From an uncultured Spirochaetaceae bacterium (GTDB lineage Bacteria; Spirochaetota; Spirochaetia; Treponematales; Treponemataceae): 64,000 nt of DNA. Positions 25,060 to 34,048 of this stretch are shown here, in pieces. The stretch is from contig CACZPR010000022.1 of NCBI GenBank assembly GCA_902783155.1, positions 1 through 64,000 on the forward strand. The letters are read 5' to 3'. The translations under genes were made by a program, and so were the position numbers. Numbering within the stretch: position 1 is the first letter of the stretch; the number at the start of each line of letters is the position of its first letter. The notes under the pieces were generated by a model, which saw only the letters and a program-made list of their open reading frames with translations, did no database searches and was not told the DNA's origin.

Positions 25060-26626
25060 AAAGAGTTTTTTCTTCGGGATTGCGATACTTGTTATATATA
25101 TAATCACAGTTCTTTCATACATACTGGCACTTTTTGCGGAATACAAAAACGGTCCATCCCGTGCGGAATTTAGATTCACGGAGCTTGTGCGTGAGACAAA
25201 CCAGAATCTAAAGATAAACAGTCCACACTCGGAGGCCTTCGCAAACACATTTCTGCGCTCGGTGGGTTCCGTATCGGACATTGCGGGAATACAGCTGGTC
25301 TCGGACGGGGACCTGATTCTGTCAATCCCAAAGAATCTCCCGGAAAACACAGGCCACACATCCGCGTTGATTACAACAAGGAGCAGCAATCTTGTGGCAT
25401 CGGACGGTTCCAGCGTTACTTTGACCGCCGCAATCTATCTATTGAAGCCAAGCTCCATAAAGACAAAGGGCATAATGGCTTTCGTTGTGATTCTTGCCGC
25501 GACATTGTGCTGCGTGGGCTACCTGATTATAAGCTACATACTCGGGAAAAGCCCGGACAAAAATGATGAGGAAAAAAAGGAGCCTGAGACCAAGGAAACT
25601 GATTCCGAACCGAAAGATTCTGCGAAAGACAAAAATCAGGACCTCTCGGATGTTGATGTTGATGTTGATTTTTCGGACACAGGTCTTGACGAGCCAAAAT
25701 TTGACGAACCAACCGAGCCGGAGTTTGAAGAACCAAAATTTGATGCGCCAACCGAGCCAAAATTTGATGAACCGAAATTTGAAGAACCGGACCCGGAACC
25801 AAGCGACGATGATTTTTCATCATCCGGTTACGATGACGACGATGCTTCAATAATGCCGCTCCAGATTGCGAGCAACATAACACAGGAAGAATACCAGGCA
25901 CTGACAAAGGACCTTCTCCCGGAGGAAGACACAAATCCAATGGAGACATCTCTCAGTCTTCCGTCAATGCCCGAAACAAAAAGGACCCTCTCGCCGGAGG
26001 AAATGGTTTTGAAGCCGCTCCCGCCACTTGAGACAAAAAAGGAAGTTGAAGAAAGTCCTCGCCCAGAAAAAAGAAAGACTGTTCCGGAAGGTCTTTTCTC
26101 TTCCATAACAGGATTCTGCTGGGAAGAATACATGCTTCCGCGTCTGGACTCCGAGCTTATGAGGGCCGCATCATCGGACCAGGACCTTGCCCTTTTGACA
26201 CTCTCGATACCAAAATTCAATTGGGACTCAGAATCTGGAAAGGCCGTATGCAAGCTGATTCAGGACACATTCAGATTCCGCGACATGATTTTTGAGTACG
26301 GCGACTCCGGATGCACAATAATCGTACAGGGACTCTCCAGCAAGCAGGTCAAGGACAAGGCCGAAAATCTGCACACGGACATAATCTCTGGATTCGCAAA
26401 AAGACATGAATACCACATAGTCTCGATAGGAATCGCAAACCGCGCACTCAGATTGATTTCCGGCTCCCGCCTTGCAAATGAGTCGGTCCAGGCACTTCTA
26501 AGGGCGCAATCGGACACGGACTCACCCATCGTCGAATTCAAGATTGACTTTGAAAAATACAAGAGCTTTATCGCCGGCGAGGGAACAAGAATGGAACTTG
26601 CAGAAAAGAGGATTGGAAACTGGTAG
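25049..26626 (+). CDS. Two-helix membrane protein with acidic repeats and a degenerate GGDEF-like domain
   Basis: 525 residues. Membrane segments at about 8-30 and 142-166 enclose a periplasmic region of about 110 residues. An acidic linker follows with repeats of the type EPKFDEPTEPEFEEP (about 215-255). Residues about 355-510 have the secondary-structure pattern of a GGDEF domain (RLDSELMRAASSDQDLALLTL, later FEYGDSGCTIIVQGLS and HIVSIGIANR). The catalytic GG(D/E)EF loop is reduced to YGDSG, so diguanylate cyclase activity is unlikely; a c-di-GMP sensor or structural role is possible. The start overlaps the previous gene by 11 bp. The acidic linker resembles the composition of the 1214-residue protein upstream, which may point to a shared complex. 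Confidence 0.75.
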   Translation: MKSKKSFFFGIAILVIYIITVLSYILALFAEYKNGPSRAEFRFTELVRETNQNLKINSPHSEAFANTFLRSVGSVSDIAGIQLVSDGDLILSIPKNLPENTGHTSALITTRSSNLVASDGSSVTLTAAIYLLKPSSIKTKGIMAFVVILAATLCCVGYLIISYILGKSPDKNDEEKKEPETKETDSEPKDSAKDKNQDLSDVDVDVDFSDTGLDEPKFDEPTEPEFEEPKFDAPTEPKFDEPKFEEPDPEPSDDDFSSSGYDDDDASIMPLQIASNITQEEYQALTKDLLPEEDTNPMETSLSLPSMPETKRTLSPEEMVLKPLPPLETKKEVEESPRPEKRKTVPEGLFSSITGFCWEEYMLPRLDSELMRAASSDQDLALLTLSIPKFNWDSESGKAVCKLIQDTFRFRDMIFEYGDSGCTIIVQGLSSKQVKDKAENLHTDIISGFAKRHEYHIVSIGIANRALRLISGSRLANESVQALLRAQSDTDSPIVEFKIDFEKYKSFIAGEGTRMELAEKRIGNW

Positions 26627-26636
26627 ACAGAATCTT

Positions 26637-27113
26637 CTAGGACCTGTATTTTTCCTTTATGGCCCTCTCGACCACCGGGGGGACCATCGCGCTTATGTCG
26701 CCACCGTAGCGTGCCAGTTCCTTGATGGAGCTTGACCTAATCAAAAAATACCGCTGCTCGGTTGGAACAAAAAGCGTCTCCACCTGTTGATTCAGCGAAC
26801 GGTTAATCAGCGAGAGGTCAAATTCGTAGGAAAAGTCGTTTGTGTTGCGTATTCCCCTCAAAAGAACCTTCGCACCGACCTTTGCGCAGTAGTCGCTTAT
26901 CAAAGTCTTGCAGATGTGTACGCTGACATTTTTGTAAACGGATGTCAAATCGTTGAGCATATTGAATCTTTCTTCATCGGAAAAAAGATATTTCTTGTCG
27001 GGGTTGACCGAAATCACCACGTCAATCTCATCAAAAAGACGGCTGCACCGCTCTATTATGTTCAGATGCCCGAATGTGGGCGGATCGAATGACCCTGGAA
27101 AAACTGCTAGCAT
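26637..27113 (-). CDS. coaD: Phosphopantetheine adenylyltransferase
   Basis: 158 residues, normal length. It adenylates 4'-phosphopantetheine to dephospho-CoA. The nucleotidyltransferase motif GSFDPPTFGHL at 7-17 (TxGH type) and the C-terminal IRSSSIKEL (the ISSTxVR equivalent) are intact, as are the VNPDKKYLFSDEERF and LLRGIRNTNDFSYE stretches. No ribosome-binding site; the promoter ends six bases upstream of the ATG. Convergent with the preceding plus-strand gene, with an 10-bp gap. Confidence 0.96.
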   Translation of the reverse strand: MLAVFPGSFDPPTFGHLNIIERCSRLFDEIDVVISVNPDKKYLFSDEERFNMLNDLTSVYKNVSVHICKTLISDYCAKVGAKVLLRGIRNTNDFSYEFDLSLINRSLNQQVETLFVPTEQRYFLIRSSSIKELARYGGDISAMVPPVVERAIKEKYRS

Positions 27114-27119
27114 GGAAAC

Positions 27120-27148
27120 ATTGTATCAGATTTTCCAGAGTTTGAAAA
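27120..27148 (-). promoter_or_regulatory. Promoter of coaD, probably leaderless
   Basis: Minus strand: TTTTCA (27148-27143), a 17-bp spacer and TACAAT (27125-27120). The -10 ends six bases before the coaD ATG at 27113. Confidence 0.55.
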
Positions 27149-27165
27149 CAATTAGGGAACCGCTC

Positions 27166-27840
27166 TTAGACTATCCTTATTCTTTCCCTGTCTGGTTCCT
27201 GTTCAAAGCTCAGAAGCCCCACCAAGGCCACCGCTGCCCCTGAAAGATGTCCGTCCGGTTCCATTGATGGAATGCGCTTGTCGTAGGAGCCGTTGATGTT
27301 CCAGCACGGAATGTTTCCAAAAGTGTCAAGATTTAAAAATCCAATGTCCTTGTGGTAGACAGAAAAACACTTTTTCTTGGTAAAGCTCAGGCATCTTTTG
27401 TCTGTGATTACAGTAAACTCCTTGCCCTTGGAGAAAATCCCCTGGTCGTAATACAACAAGATTCTTTCGCCGCCTTCAAGTTCTGAATCCAGACGCGACC
27501 TAACGGCATCAAGAAGTTTGTCATTGATTCCCACCGCGGCAACATCATTTCCATTCAAAAGGCTCCTCCTGATGTACGACTCAACTTTTTCCGCGGAACC
27601 AATTTCGTTCATGCAATGCTTGAGCGATTCTATACAGCTGGCTATGGTCCCACCTTTTTCAATCCAAGGAGCAAAATCAACTTCCACACTAAAAATTTCG
27701 TTGAAAAGTCCCTGGTTTAAGATTTTCTCACGCTCGCTCTCATCCAAATCGAACTTGGTTTCGCAGTATGGACAGACCATCATCGTCCTTGATTTTGAAA
27801 GCTCCAATATTCCACCACAATTTGGACACCTGTTATTCAT
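27166..27840 (-). CDS. Zinc-ribbon protein of unknown function
   Basis: 224 residues from the ATG at 27840, with AAGGAG six bases upstream. The N-terminal zinc ribbon has CPNCGG at 5-10 and CPYCETKF at 23-30. The middle is helical, then a region at about 125-190 (ERILLYYDQGIFSKGKEFTVITDKRCLSFT) looks like a PH-like or short C-terminal domain, as seen in zinc-ribbon membrane-associated proteins. No membrane segment. Single gene between coaD and the divergent rfbD; function not known. Confidence 0.7.
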   Translation of the reverse strand: MNNRCPNCGGILELSKSRTMMVCPYCETKFDLDESEREKILNQGLFNEIFSVEVDFAPWIEKGGTIASCIESLKHCMNEIGSAEKVESYIRRSLLNGNDVAAVGINDKLLDAVRSRLDSELEGGERILLYYDQGIFSKGKEFTVITDKRCLSFTKKKCFSVYHKDIGFLNLDTFGNIPCWNINGSYDKRIPSMEPDGHLSGAAVALVGLLSFEQEPDRERIRIV

Positions 27841-27983
27841 GCCATGCTCCTTTTTTACAATATGCTCGCTTTTCCTCTAAGCTAATCCCATTTTTTTAAT
27901 ATTGTATATATTTTCCCAATAGAATCACTATCCATTGGGGTAGTTTTTTAGAAAATCCGCTTTCGGATTATTCGGTGTTTCCC

Positions 27984-28012
27984 TTGATTAAGACGGGTAA
28001 GATTTTTATAAT
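27984..28012 (+). promoter_or_regulatory. Promoter of rfbD
   Basis: TTGATT (27984-27989), a 17-bp spacer and a perfect TATAAT (28007-28012), about 40 bases before the rfbD ATG. Two small hairpins lie upstream (27915-27939, CCCAAT/ATTGGG; and near 27956-27970, AATCCG/CGGATT). Confidence 0.8.
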
Positions 28013-28051
28013 AGGAGTCAACTTTGAAAACGCAAGGTATGAGGTGTTTTT

Positions 28052-29014
28052 ATGATTTGGCTTATTGGTTGCAACGGTATGCTTGGCTCCGAGCTTGGCA
28101 AGATTTTTACACAGAAAAACATTCCATGGGTTGGAAGCGACCGTGAAGTTGACATAACAAATCCGGAGGAACTTGACTCGTTTGGCCAGTCACATGACCA
28201 GTCCGCAAACAGAACGGGATACACAACATCAAAGAAAATTGTTCCCGGAAAGATTACATGCGTGGTCAACTGCGCTGCATACACGGACATAAACGCTGCT
28301 GAAGAAAATCCAGAGGAAGCCGCCGCTGTCAACAACGATGGTGCGCTCAATGTGGCAAGGACAACAAGAAAGATTGGCGCAAAGCTGATACACATTTCAA
28401 CAAACTGTGTCTTCGATGGAAACGCCGGACAGCCATATTCTGAGGAAAGCCCCAAGCTGCCTTCATCGGTCTACGGAAAGACAAAACTTGACGGAGAGAA
28501 TGCAATCCAGAAGGAGATGACCCAATACTACATACTGCGCACATCATGGCTCTACGGTCCAAGCGGAAACAACTTTGTCAAATCAGTAATCCGCGAATCC
28601 ATGTCAAAGGAATCGGTAAAGGTCCCGAACGACATGGTTGGAACGCCGACATCGGTTGAGGATTTCGCATCGGTCATTGTAAAAATCCTGGAGGCATCCC
28701 AGAACGCGACAAGCCTTTTTGGAAAAAATTCCGCACTACCCTATGGTGTATACAACTATGCCGACCAGGGAGTCACAACCAAATTTGAGTTTGCAAAAAA
28801 GATTGTGGAGCTTGCAAAAAAATACAAAAAGATTAGCTCCTTCTGCAAACTGGACCCGCTTCCGGCAAATGAAATCAATTCGGAAAGGCTTCTGCCGCGC
28901 TACTCGGCTCTGGACTGCACAAAATTGACATCCGGGCTGAAAATGAAGGTTCCGACATGGGATGCAAGTCTTGAAAAATTCATAAAGACCTCGCTACAGC
29001 CAGGTTCGTTCTAG
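28052..29014 (+). CDS. rfbD: dTDP-4-dehydrorhamnose reductase
   Basis: 320 residues. It reduces dTDP-4-dehydrorhamnose to dTDP-L-rhamnose with NAD(P)H. The Rossmann glycine motif GCNGMLGSEL is at 6-15, VNCAAYTDINAAEE follows, and the catalytic Tyr/Lys pair lies in SVYGKTKLDGENAI, with RTSWLYGPSGNNFV downstream. GAGGT precedes the ATG. None of the other rhamnose genes (rfbA, B, C) is nearby, so its precursor supply comes from elsewhere. The slightly long length is due to an insertion near residues 45-70. It may serve surface polysaccharide or glycoprotein synthesis. Confidence 0.88.
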   Translation: MIWLIGCNGMLGSELGKIFTQKNIPWVGSDREVDITNPEELDSFGQSHDQSANRTGYTTSKKIVPGKITCVVNCAAYTDINAAEENPEEAAAVNNDGALNVARTTRKIGAKLIHISTNCVFDGNAGQPYSEESPKLPSSVYGKTKLDGENAIQKEMTQYYILRTSWLYGPSGNNFVKSVIRESMSKESVKVPNDMVGTPTSVEDFASVIVKILEASQNATSLFGKNSALPYGVYNYADQGVTTKFEFAKKIVELAKKYKKISSFCKLDPLPANEINSERLLPRYSALDCTKLTSGLKMKVPTWDASLEKFIKTSLQPGSF

Positions 29015-29025
29015 GCGGAACACAG

Positions 29026-30174
29026 ATGAGAAATCAAAAGGAGCACACACCGGACACACCGGAAAAAATGTCCCACCAGGCAGAGGTTTTCGCCAACAGA
29101 CTGACAAAACAGTACAGGCATCTCAGAAAATGGGCCAGAAACAACAGAATCTCATGCTACAGGCTCTACGACAGGGACATTCCCGAAGTTCCCCTTGCGT
29201 GCGACCTTTACACATTTCTCCCGGATGACATTGGAGACAAGCTTTCCGCGATACTTTTTCTGAACGAACAGAACGCGTCAATCAGCAGGAACGACCAGTC
29301 ATCATCAGCAACCCTCGCCGGAATACAGTCGCGCACCTACCTGCACATGTATCTCTACGAACGCCCCTACGACAAACCCGAGGACGAAGAAAAAAAGTGG
29401 CTGGACGCAATGGCAGAAAAGGCATCCTCAGTTCTTGGAATTGACCGTGGCCACGTAATAATAAAGACAAGAAGAAGACAGTCCGGGACGGAGGAAAGCA
29501 GGACCAGCCAGTACGAAAAAATCCAGAGCGAAAAAACAGTCACAGGCATTGTGTTCGAGCAGGGACAGATTTTCCATGTGAATCTTTCGGACTACATAGA
29601 CACTGGGCTTTTCTTTGACCACAGGCCTCTGAGGGAAATGGTGCGTTCAAGCTGCGCGGGAAAGTCCGTCCTGAACCTTTTTTGCTACACAAGCTCGTTT
29701 TCGGTATACGCCGCTGAGGGACGTGCAAAAAAAATTGAAAGTGTGGACCTGAGCCGCACATACATCGAGTGGGGACAAAAAAACATGGCCCTGAACGATT
29801 TTACCGACCAGGAGCGCTATACGTTCACCAGGGACGATGTTTCGGCCTTCCTCGACAAAAAGATTGCCTCAAAAACAGATTTTTACGACATAATCATTCT
29901 GGACCCGCCAACATTCAGCAATTCCAAAAAAACGGAGTCAACGCTGGACCTGAACCGGGACTGGATTACCCTGGTAACAAAATGCCTCTCGCTTTTGACG
30001 GAAAAGGGAGTGCTTTACTTCAGCACAAACAGCCGCAGGCTCTCGTTCAATGGGGACCTTCTGCCCAAAACCCCGGACGGAAATCCATACAGATTTGAGG
30101 ATATAACTGAAAAAACCATCCCCGAAGACTACAGGAACGCAAAAATCCATCGGGTCTGGAAAATCGAAAGATAG
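29026..30174 (+). CDS. RlmK-like 23S rRNA methyltransferase
   Basis: 382 residues. A class I SAM methyltransferase: an N-terminal THUMP-less half (ANRLTKQYRHLRKWARNN, YRLYDRDIPEVPLA), then GLFFDHRPLREMV, VLNLFCYTSSFSVYAA (SAM-binding motif I), SVDLSRTYIEWG and the catalytic DPPTFSNSK. This matches the C-terminal half of the fused enzyme RlmKL of Escherichia coli, which makes m7G2069. The target here is inferred. It follows rfbD by 11 bp, with GGCGGA before the ATG. Confidence 0.85.
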   Translation: MRNQKEHTPDTPEKMSHQAEVFANRLTKQYRHLRKWARNNRISCYRLYDRDIPEVPLACDLYTFLPDDIGDKLSAILFLNEQNASISRNDQSSSATLAGIQSRTYLHMYLYERPYDKPEDEEKKWLDAMAEKASSVLGIDRGHVIIKTRRRQSGTEESRTSQYEKIQSEKTVTGIVFEQGQIFHVNLSDYIDTGLFFDHRPLREMVRSSCAGKSVLNLFCYTSSFSVYAAEGRAKKIESVDLSRTYIEWGQKNMALNDFTDQERYTFTRDDVSAFLDKKIASKTDFYDIIILDPPTFSNSKKTESTLDLNRDWITLVTKCLSLLTEKGVLYFSTNSRRLSFNGDLLPKTPDGNPYRFEDITEKTIPEDYRNAKIHRVWKIER

Positions 30175-30208
30175 GAATTTGTTTTTTAACTTTCACTTCC
30201 AAATTACA

Positions 30209-32677
30209 TCAAGAAGTCTTGCCGGACAATTTTTCATATAGCCTAAACAGCTCAGAAACTATTTCCTGCTCCCCAGTTTTTGGATTGAACCCATACGCAG
30301 ACATTACGGCTTTGTCATTTTCGTGATGAGCTTTTCGGAGGTCTTGGGGCATAAGTATTTCATCATACAAATCCGCAAGCGATGAGTCCAGATATTTTGC
30401 ACGTACATCCAAAATGCCTTGCGCAGTTTGCTCAATTTTAGCTTTCTGTTCGACTGTCGGATTGCACCAAACAAAATTGTTATAAACAATGTCTTTTGAA
30501 TAACGATAGTCACTCTTTAGACGACCGCATACCGCACGCATCCATGCCATGTGAACATTGCTTGTCATAACGCCAAACTCGTAAATCGTTGCATCGGGAA
30601 CAATCTGTACCGCATCAGAAACGATGGTATCAGCACTCATAAAACCAATAGGAACATAGCGACGATTTTCTGATGAGACACGAGGGACAATTATATAATC
30701 AACTCCAATTGGTTGTGTACGCTGTGCAAACAAATGTGGAGTATTCGCAAACTTTCGAATTCCCTCTGCAATACTGTTTTCACGACTCTCTTTGCATTTT
30801 TTTACACGTTCATATACAAGCGGACAGTTTTTTATTTCCGCAGGACTTGCACCTTCAAGCCACAGACAGTATCGTTTTTTGTTATGCAAAAACTCTACAG
30901 CACCAAGCAGTGGACGAATAAATTTTTTTGCACCAGGGTCTTTTCTAATAAAATCATCATAACAATCTTCCTCAATTATAAGGAATCCACCATCCGCAGG
31001 TTTGTTGCCATATACCATCTTGGAGGTATTACACAAAGGTTTGCTTCTGCTATCAACAACAATGTTCGGAGCATCTACAAGATAGGCATTTATGTTTTTT
31101 ACCTTCTTTTTTGTTTCGTCTTCATCATATATGATTTTATCTTTACGTTCACCCCCTGCGCTAAAACCAATTATCACACAGTGAACATGTGCCATTTGAG
31201 AGCTTTCAGAATCCCACACAAAAGTTCTATATGCAAAATCATATTTTATTTTTAAGAATGGAACAAAGCGGGCAACAGTTTCTCCCTGTGTGATTGAATT
31301 TGTTGAAACAAATGCACACTGAGTTTTTGTTCCTTGAATCAAATCGCTCGCCTTTTTATACCATGCACAAACATAATCAAGATTTTTTACATCTGAAAAA
31401 ATGTTTTTCATATCAGTTTTTTGATTATCTGACATAAATGTAAATCCCACAAACGGTGGATTTCCCATAATGTAGTCATATACAATCGGATCCGTTTTTT
31501 CAGGGGAAGACTTTTTCTTTTCAACCTTGCCTATCCGAGCGTTCAGTTCTTTAACATGTTTTCCATAATCTGCAGAAAGGGTCGCCCAATCCATGCGCAG
31601 AGCATTGCCCTCAACAATAAATGAATTCGTGGCAAGCGGCAGAAAGTCAAGGTTCGCACCAAGTATGCGGGAAGTCTCCTCCATCATCTGGCTTTCGGCA
31701 ATCCAGAGAGCGGTTTTCGCAACCACTACGGCAAAATCATTAATTTCAATGCCGTAGAACTGGCTGATTTTAACTTGTATTGCAAACTCATCTCCAAACA
31801 CATCGAGTCCTGTCTGCTGATTTCCAAGCCGAAGCTTTATGCATTCATTTTCCAAGCGTCTGAGACTCAGATAGGTTTCCGTAAGAAAATTTCCGCTGCC
31901 ACATGCCGGGTCAAGAAATTTCAGCGAGCCTAGTTTTTTCTGGAAAGCGAACAGTTTTTCCGACCTTGACTTTGCGGATGTCATACAGACGATTTCATCA
32001 AACTCATCTTTCAGCTCATCCAAAAAAAGCGGGTCAATCACTTTGTGAATGTTCCGAATCGAAGTATAGTGCATTCCACCCTTGCGCCTTGTATCGGGGT
32101 TCAATGTAGATTCAAACACCGCTCCAAAAATCGTGGGGCTGATTTCCGACCAGTTGAATGGCGCACACCAGTCAACAATTACATCAACAATTTGCTGGGT
32201 GAAATTTGGAATTTCTATCTGCTCATCACGAAACAACCCTCCGTTCACATAGGGAAACGGTTTCAGTTTGCTGTCATACTTGTCGCGGCTCTCCGGCTTT
32301 GTGTCCAGAGCTTTAAAAAGTTTTATGATTCCGTCGCGAAGATTTTCTGGTGCAAACGATTTTATGTAATCCTCGAAACTTGTCTTTGTTTCAAAAAGCC
32401 CGGCGTCCTCTGCATACAAACAGAAAACAATGCGCACGCAAAGAATATTCAGGGACCTGAACTGCATGTCAGAAAGATTCGAAGTTCCCGGCTGTGGAAT
32501 ATACTCTTTGTAAATTGCGTCATAGAGTTTTCCGACAAGCTCTCCAGCTTTCAAGGAGATTTCTTCTTCGCGCTTGATGCTTTCAGATTTTTTGTCCACC
32601 AAAAATTGCAGGCGGTAAAAATCCTTTTCCAAATCCTTCAGGAAAATTTCCTGCGGCTCCTCGTTGGGATTTTCCAT
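30209..32677 (-). CDS. MmeI-type restriction-modification protein lacking the N-terminal nuclease part
   Basis: 822 residues. A DNA adenine methyltransferase with motif I DPACGSGNFLTETYL (about 255) and NPPFVGF (about 405), preceded by GGMHYTSIRNIHKVI and followed by the target-recognition and C-terminal regions typical of the family. Full-length relatives carry about 170 more N-terminal residues with the endonuclease. This protein begins at MENPNEEPQEIFLKDLEKDF, which in relatives is an internal stretch (usually after HIYD). No remnant of the missing part is seen upstream: stop codons interrupt the frame and a good GAGGTG site precedes the ATG. It may be a methylase-only remnant. It is more AT-rich than its neighbours and sits beside tRNA genes, suggesting acquisition. 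Confidence 0.88.
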   Translation of the reverse strand: MENPNEEPQEIFLKDLEKDFYRLQFLVDKKSESIKREEEISLKAGELVGKLYDAIYKEYIPQPGTSNLSDMQFRSLNILCVRIVFCLYAEDAGLFETKTSFEDYIKSFAPENLRDGIIKLFKALDTKPESRDKYDSKLKPFPYVNGGLFRDEQIEIPNFTQQIVDVIVDWCAPFNWSEISPTIFGAVFESTLNPDTRRKGGMHYTSIRNIHKVIDPLFLDELKDEFDEIVCMTSAKSRSEKLFAFQKKLGSLKFLDPACGSGNFLTETYLSLRRLENECIKLRLGNQQTGLDVFGDEFAIQVKISQFYGIEINDFAVVVAKTALWIAESQMMEETSRILGANLDFLPLATNSFIVEGNALRMDWATLSADYGKHVKELNARIGKVEKKKSSPEKTDPIVYDYIMGNPPFVGFTFMSDNQKTDMKNIFSDVKNLDYVCAWYKKASDLIQGTKTQCAFVSTNSITQGETVARFVPFLKIKYDFAYRTFVWDSESSQMAHVHCVIIGFSAGGERKDKIIYDEDETKKKVKNINAYLVDAPNIVVDSRSKPLCNTSKMVYGNKPADGGFLIIEEDCYDDFIRKDPGAKKFIRPLLGAVEFLHNKKRYCLWLEGASPAEIKNCPLVYERVKKCKESRENSIAEGIRKFANTPHLFAQRTQPIGVDYIIVPRVSSENRRYVPIGFMSADTIVSDAVQIVPDATIYEFGVMTSNVHMAWMRAVCGRLKSDYRYSKDIVYNNFVWCNPTVEQKAKIEQTAQGILDVRAKYLDSSLADLYDEILMPQDLRKAHHENDKAVMSAYGFNPKTGEQEIVSELFRLYEKLSGKTS

Positions 32678-32716
32678 ATTGCTTTACACCTCACAAACCC
32701 AAAACAACGATTCAGC

Positions 32717-32748
32717 CAAAAAAAAACGGAATCCCGAAAGATTCCGTT
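32717..32748 (-). terminator. Intrinsic terminator of the tRNA operon
   Basis: On the minus strand AACGGAATC and GATTCCGTT form a perfect 9-bp stem with a six-base loop, followed by at least seven T. It ends the Val-Val-Pro tRNA operon before the methyltransferase gene. Confidence 0.92.
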
Positions 32749-32753
32749 GTAGG

Positions 32754-32826
<73 letters not shown>

Positions 32827-32837
32827 ATAATTTTGAA

Positions 32838-32910
32838 TGGAGAATGACGGGATCGAACCGCCGACAACCTGGGTGTAAACCAGGTGCTCTCCCAGCTGAG
32901 CTAATTCTCC
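32838..32910 (-). tRNA. tRNA-Val (UAC)
   Basis: 73 nt. Acceptor GGAGAAT/ATTCTCC, D arm TAGCTCAGCTGGGAGAGCA, anticodon loop TTTACAC, T arm with GGTTCGATCCC. Confidence 0.95.
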
Positions 32911-32916
32911 GTCCTA

Positions 32917-32990
32917 TGCGGAATACTAGAGTCGAACTAGTGACCCCCAGCGTGTCATGCTGGTGCTCTAACCAACTGAGCTAATTCCGC
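32917..32990 (-). tRNA. tRNA-Val (GAC)
   Basis: 74 nt. Acceptor GCGGAAT/ATTCCGC, anticodon stem CCAGC/GCTGG with loop ATGACAC (anticodon GAC), T arm AGTTCGACTCT. First gene of the three-tRNA operon. Confidence 0.93.
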
Positions 32991-33004
32991 AACACGATGG
33001 TTGT

Positions 33005-33033
33005 ATGATATACCATTGAAGGATTATGGTCAA
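33005..33033 (-). promoter_or_regulatory. Promoter of the tRNA-Val-Val-Pro operon
   Basis: Minus strand: TTGACC (33033-33028), a 17-bp spacer and TATCAT (33010-33005). The tRNA-Lys gene at 48691 has the same -10 sequence and spacing. Confidence 0.85.
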
Positions 33034-33235
33034 TAGTGTTTTTAGAATTTTGCAATTTTTTTTGATTTTTTTATTCCAGGACCAACATCTCCCGAAAAAT
33101 GGAAGTTTTTAGGGGTTCCCACTAGAATTTTTTTTAATCATAATATATAGTTTGTATGTTGCTTTCCGTTATGCCAAAGGGGTCCGCCAGACTTCCCGGG
33201 ATGCGGAATCAAAAAAAATGTATGGAGTATCTGTT

Positions 33236-33514
33236 ATGACTAGAGTAGAATTAGTAGATGCCATTGCCGGTTCAACCGGAATGACCAAAAAGGACAGCGA
33301 CGCAGCCGTAAAGGCATTTGTGGACGCAGTAACAGCAGCACTCGTAAAAGGCGACAAAGTGCAGCTCGTTGGCTTTGGAACTTTTTCTGTAGGCGAAAGG
33401 AAGGAACGCAAGGGTCTTAACCCAAAGACAAGGGAAGAGATTGTAATTCCTGCATCCAAGGCTCCAAAATTCAGTGCGGGAAAAGCTCTCAAAGACGCTG
33501 TGAACAAAAAATAA
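33236..33514 (+). CDS. hup: HU-family DNA-binding protein
   Basis: 92 residues from the ATG at 33236, which has GGAG eight bases upstream; an earlier in-frame start at 33152 would add a non-homologous leader. Nucleoid protein that bends DNA as a dimer. Typical pattern: RVELVDAIAGSTGMTKKDSD, GDKVQLVGFGTFSVGERKER (the arm region), NPKTREEIVIPASKAPKFSAG and a basic tail. Followed by an intrinsic terminator; single-gene unit. Confidence 0.95.
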   Translation: MTRVELVDAIAGSTGMTKKDSDAAVKAFVDAVTAALVKGDKVQLVGFGTFSVGERKERKGLNPKTREEIVIPASKAPKFSAGKALKDAVNKK

Positions 33515-33533
33515 TTCAGCCAGTCTATTTGAA

Positions 33534-33562
33534 TACCGTCTCAATTTGAGGCGGTTTTTTTT
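33534..33562 (+). terminator. Intrinsic terminator of the HU gene
   Basis: ACCGTCTC pairs with GAGGCGGT around a short AATTT loop, followed by eight T. It lies between the convergent HU and sufU genes. Confidence 0.85.
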
Positions 33563-33564
33563 AG

Positions 33565-34038
33565 CTACTCTGTTGAACAATGGTCGGTGGAGCCGGAGCC
33601 GGTGGTACGGTTGTTCTTAAGCATCTCCTCCATTGTGTGCCATCCAAGCACCGCGCATTTCACCCGAGCTGGCATGAAACTTATGTTCTTTAACGACGCA
33701 GCCTCGTCAAGTTCCTCCAGTGCGGAATCATCGGTGACTTCACCTTTTATCATGCCCATAAAAAGATTTGCAAGCCCAAGCGCCTCGTCCTTTTTCTTTC
33801 CGATTATGTCATCAAGCATCATGTCAACGGAAGCCTGGCTGATTGCGCATCCAGAGCCGGTGAACGAGCCATCGACTATCACATCGTTTTCATCAACCTT
33901 GAGCTGAAGAAAAATGTCGTCGCCGCAGCTTGGATTTACGCCACGCAGAGTAATGGTAGGGTTTTCCACTTCACCCCTGTGGACAGGATTAAGATTGTGC
34001 TCGTTAAGAATTTCCGCGTACAGAGATTTTAAATCCAT
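33565..34038 (-). CDS. sufU: SUF system scaffold / sulfur-transfer protein SufU
   Basis: 157 residues from the ATG at 34038 (AGGGGGGAAAAG before it). NifU-like fold with the three conserved cysteines: C38 in NPSCGD, C64 in GSGCAISQAS and C128 in VKCAVLGW, plus D40, the set used to bind zinc and accept sulfur from SufS in Gram-positive-type SUF systems. It is the last gene of the suf operon, 10 bp after sufS. No sufE is present, consistent with SufU as the sulfur acceptor. Confidence 0.93.
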   Translation of the reverse strand: MDLKSLYAEILNEHNLNPVHRGEVENPTITLRGVNPSCGDDIFLQLKVDENDVIVDGSFTGSGCAISQASVDMMLDDIIGKKKDEALGLANLFMGMIKGEVTDDSALEELDEAASLKNISFMPARVKCAVLGWHTMEEMLKNNRTTGSGSTDHCSTE

Positions 34039-34048
34039 CTTTTCCCCC

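Noticed and set aside
25049-26626. Active diguanylate cyclase
   Set aside because: The fold is GGDEF-like but the catalytic loop is YGDSG, lacking the GG(D/E)EF residues needed for activity.
27915-27970. Pair of small hairpins upstream of rfbD as a riboswitch
   Set aside because: They lie upstream of the -35 box of the good rfbD promoter, so they would not be in that mRNA.
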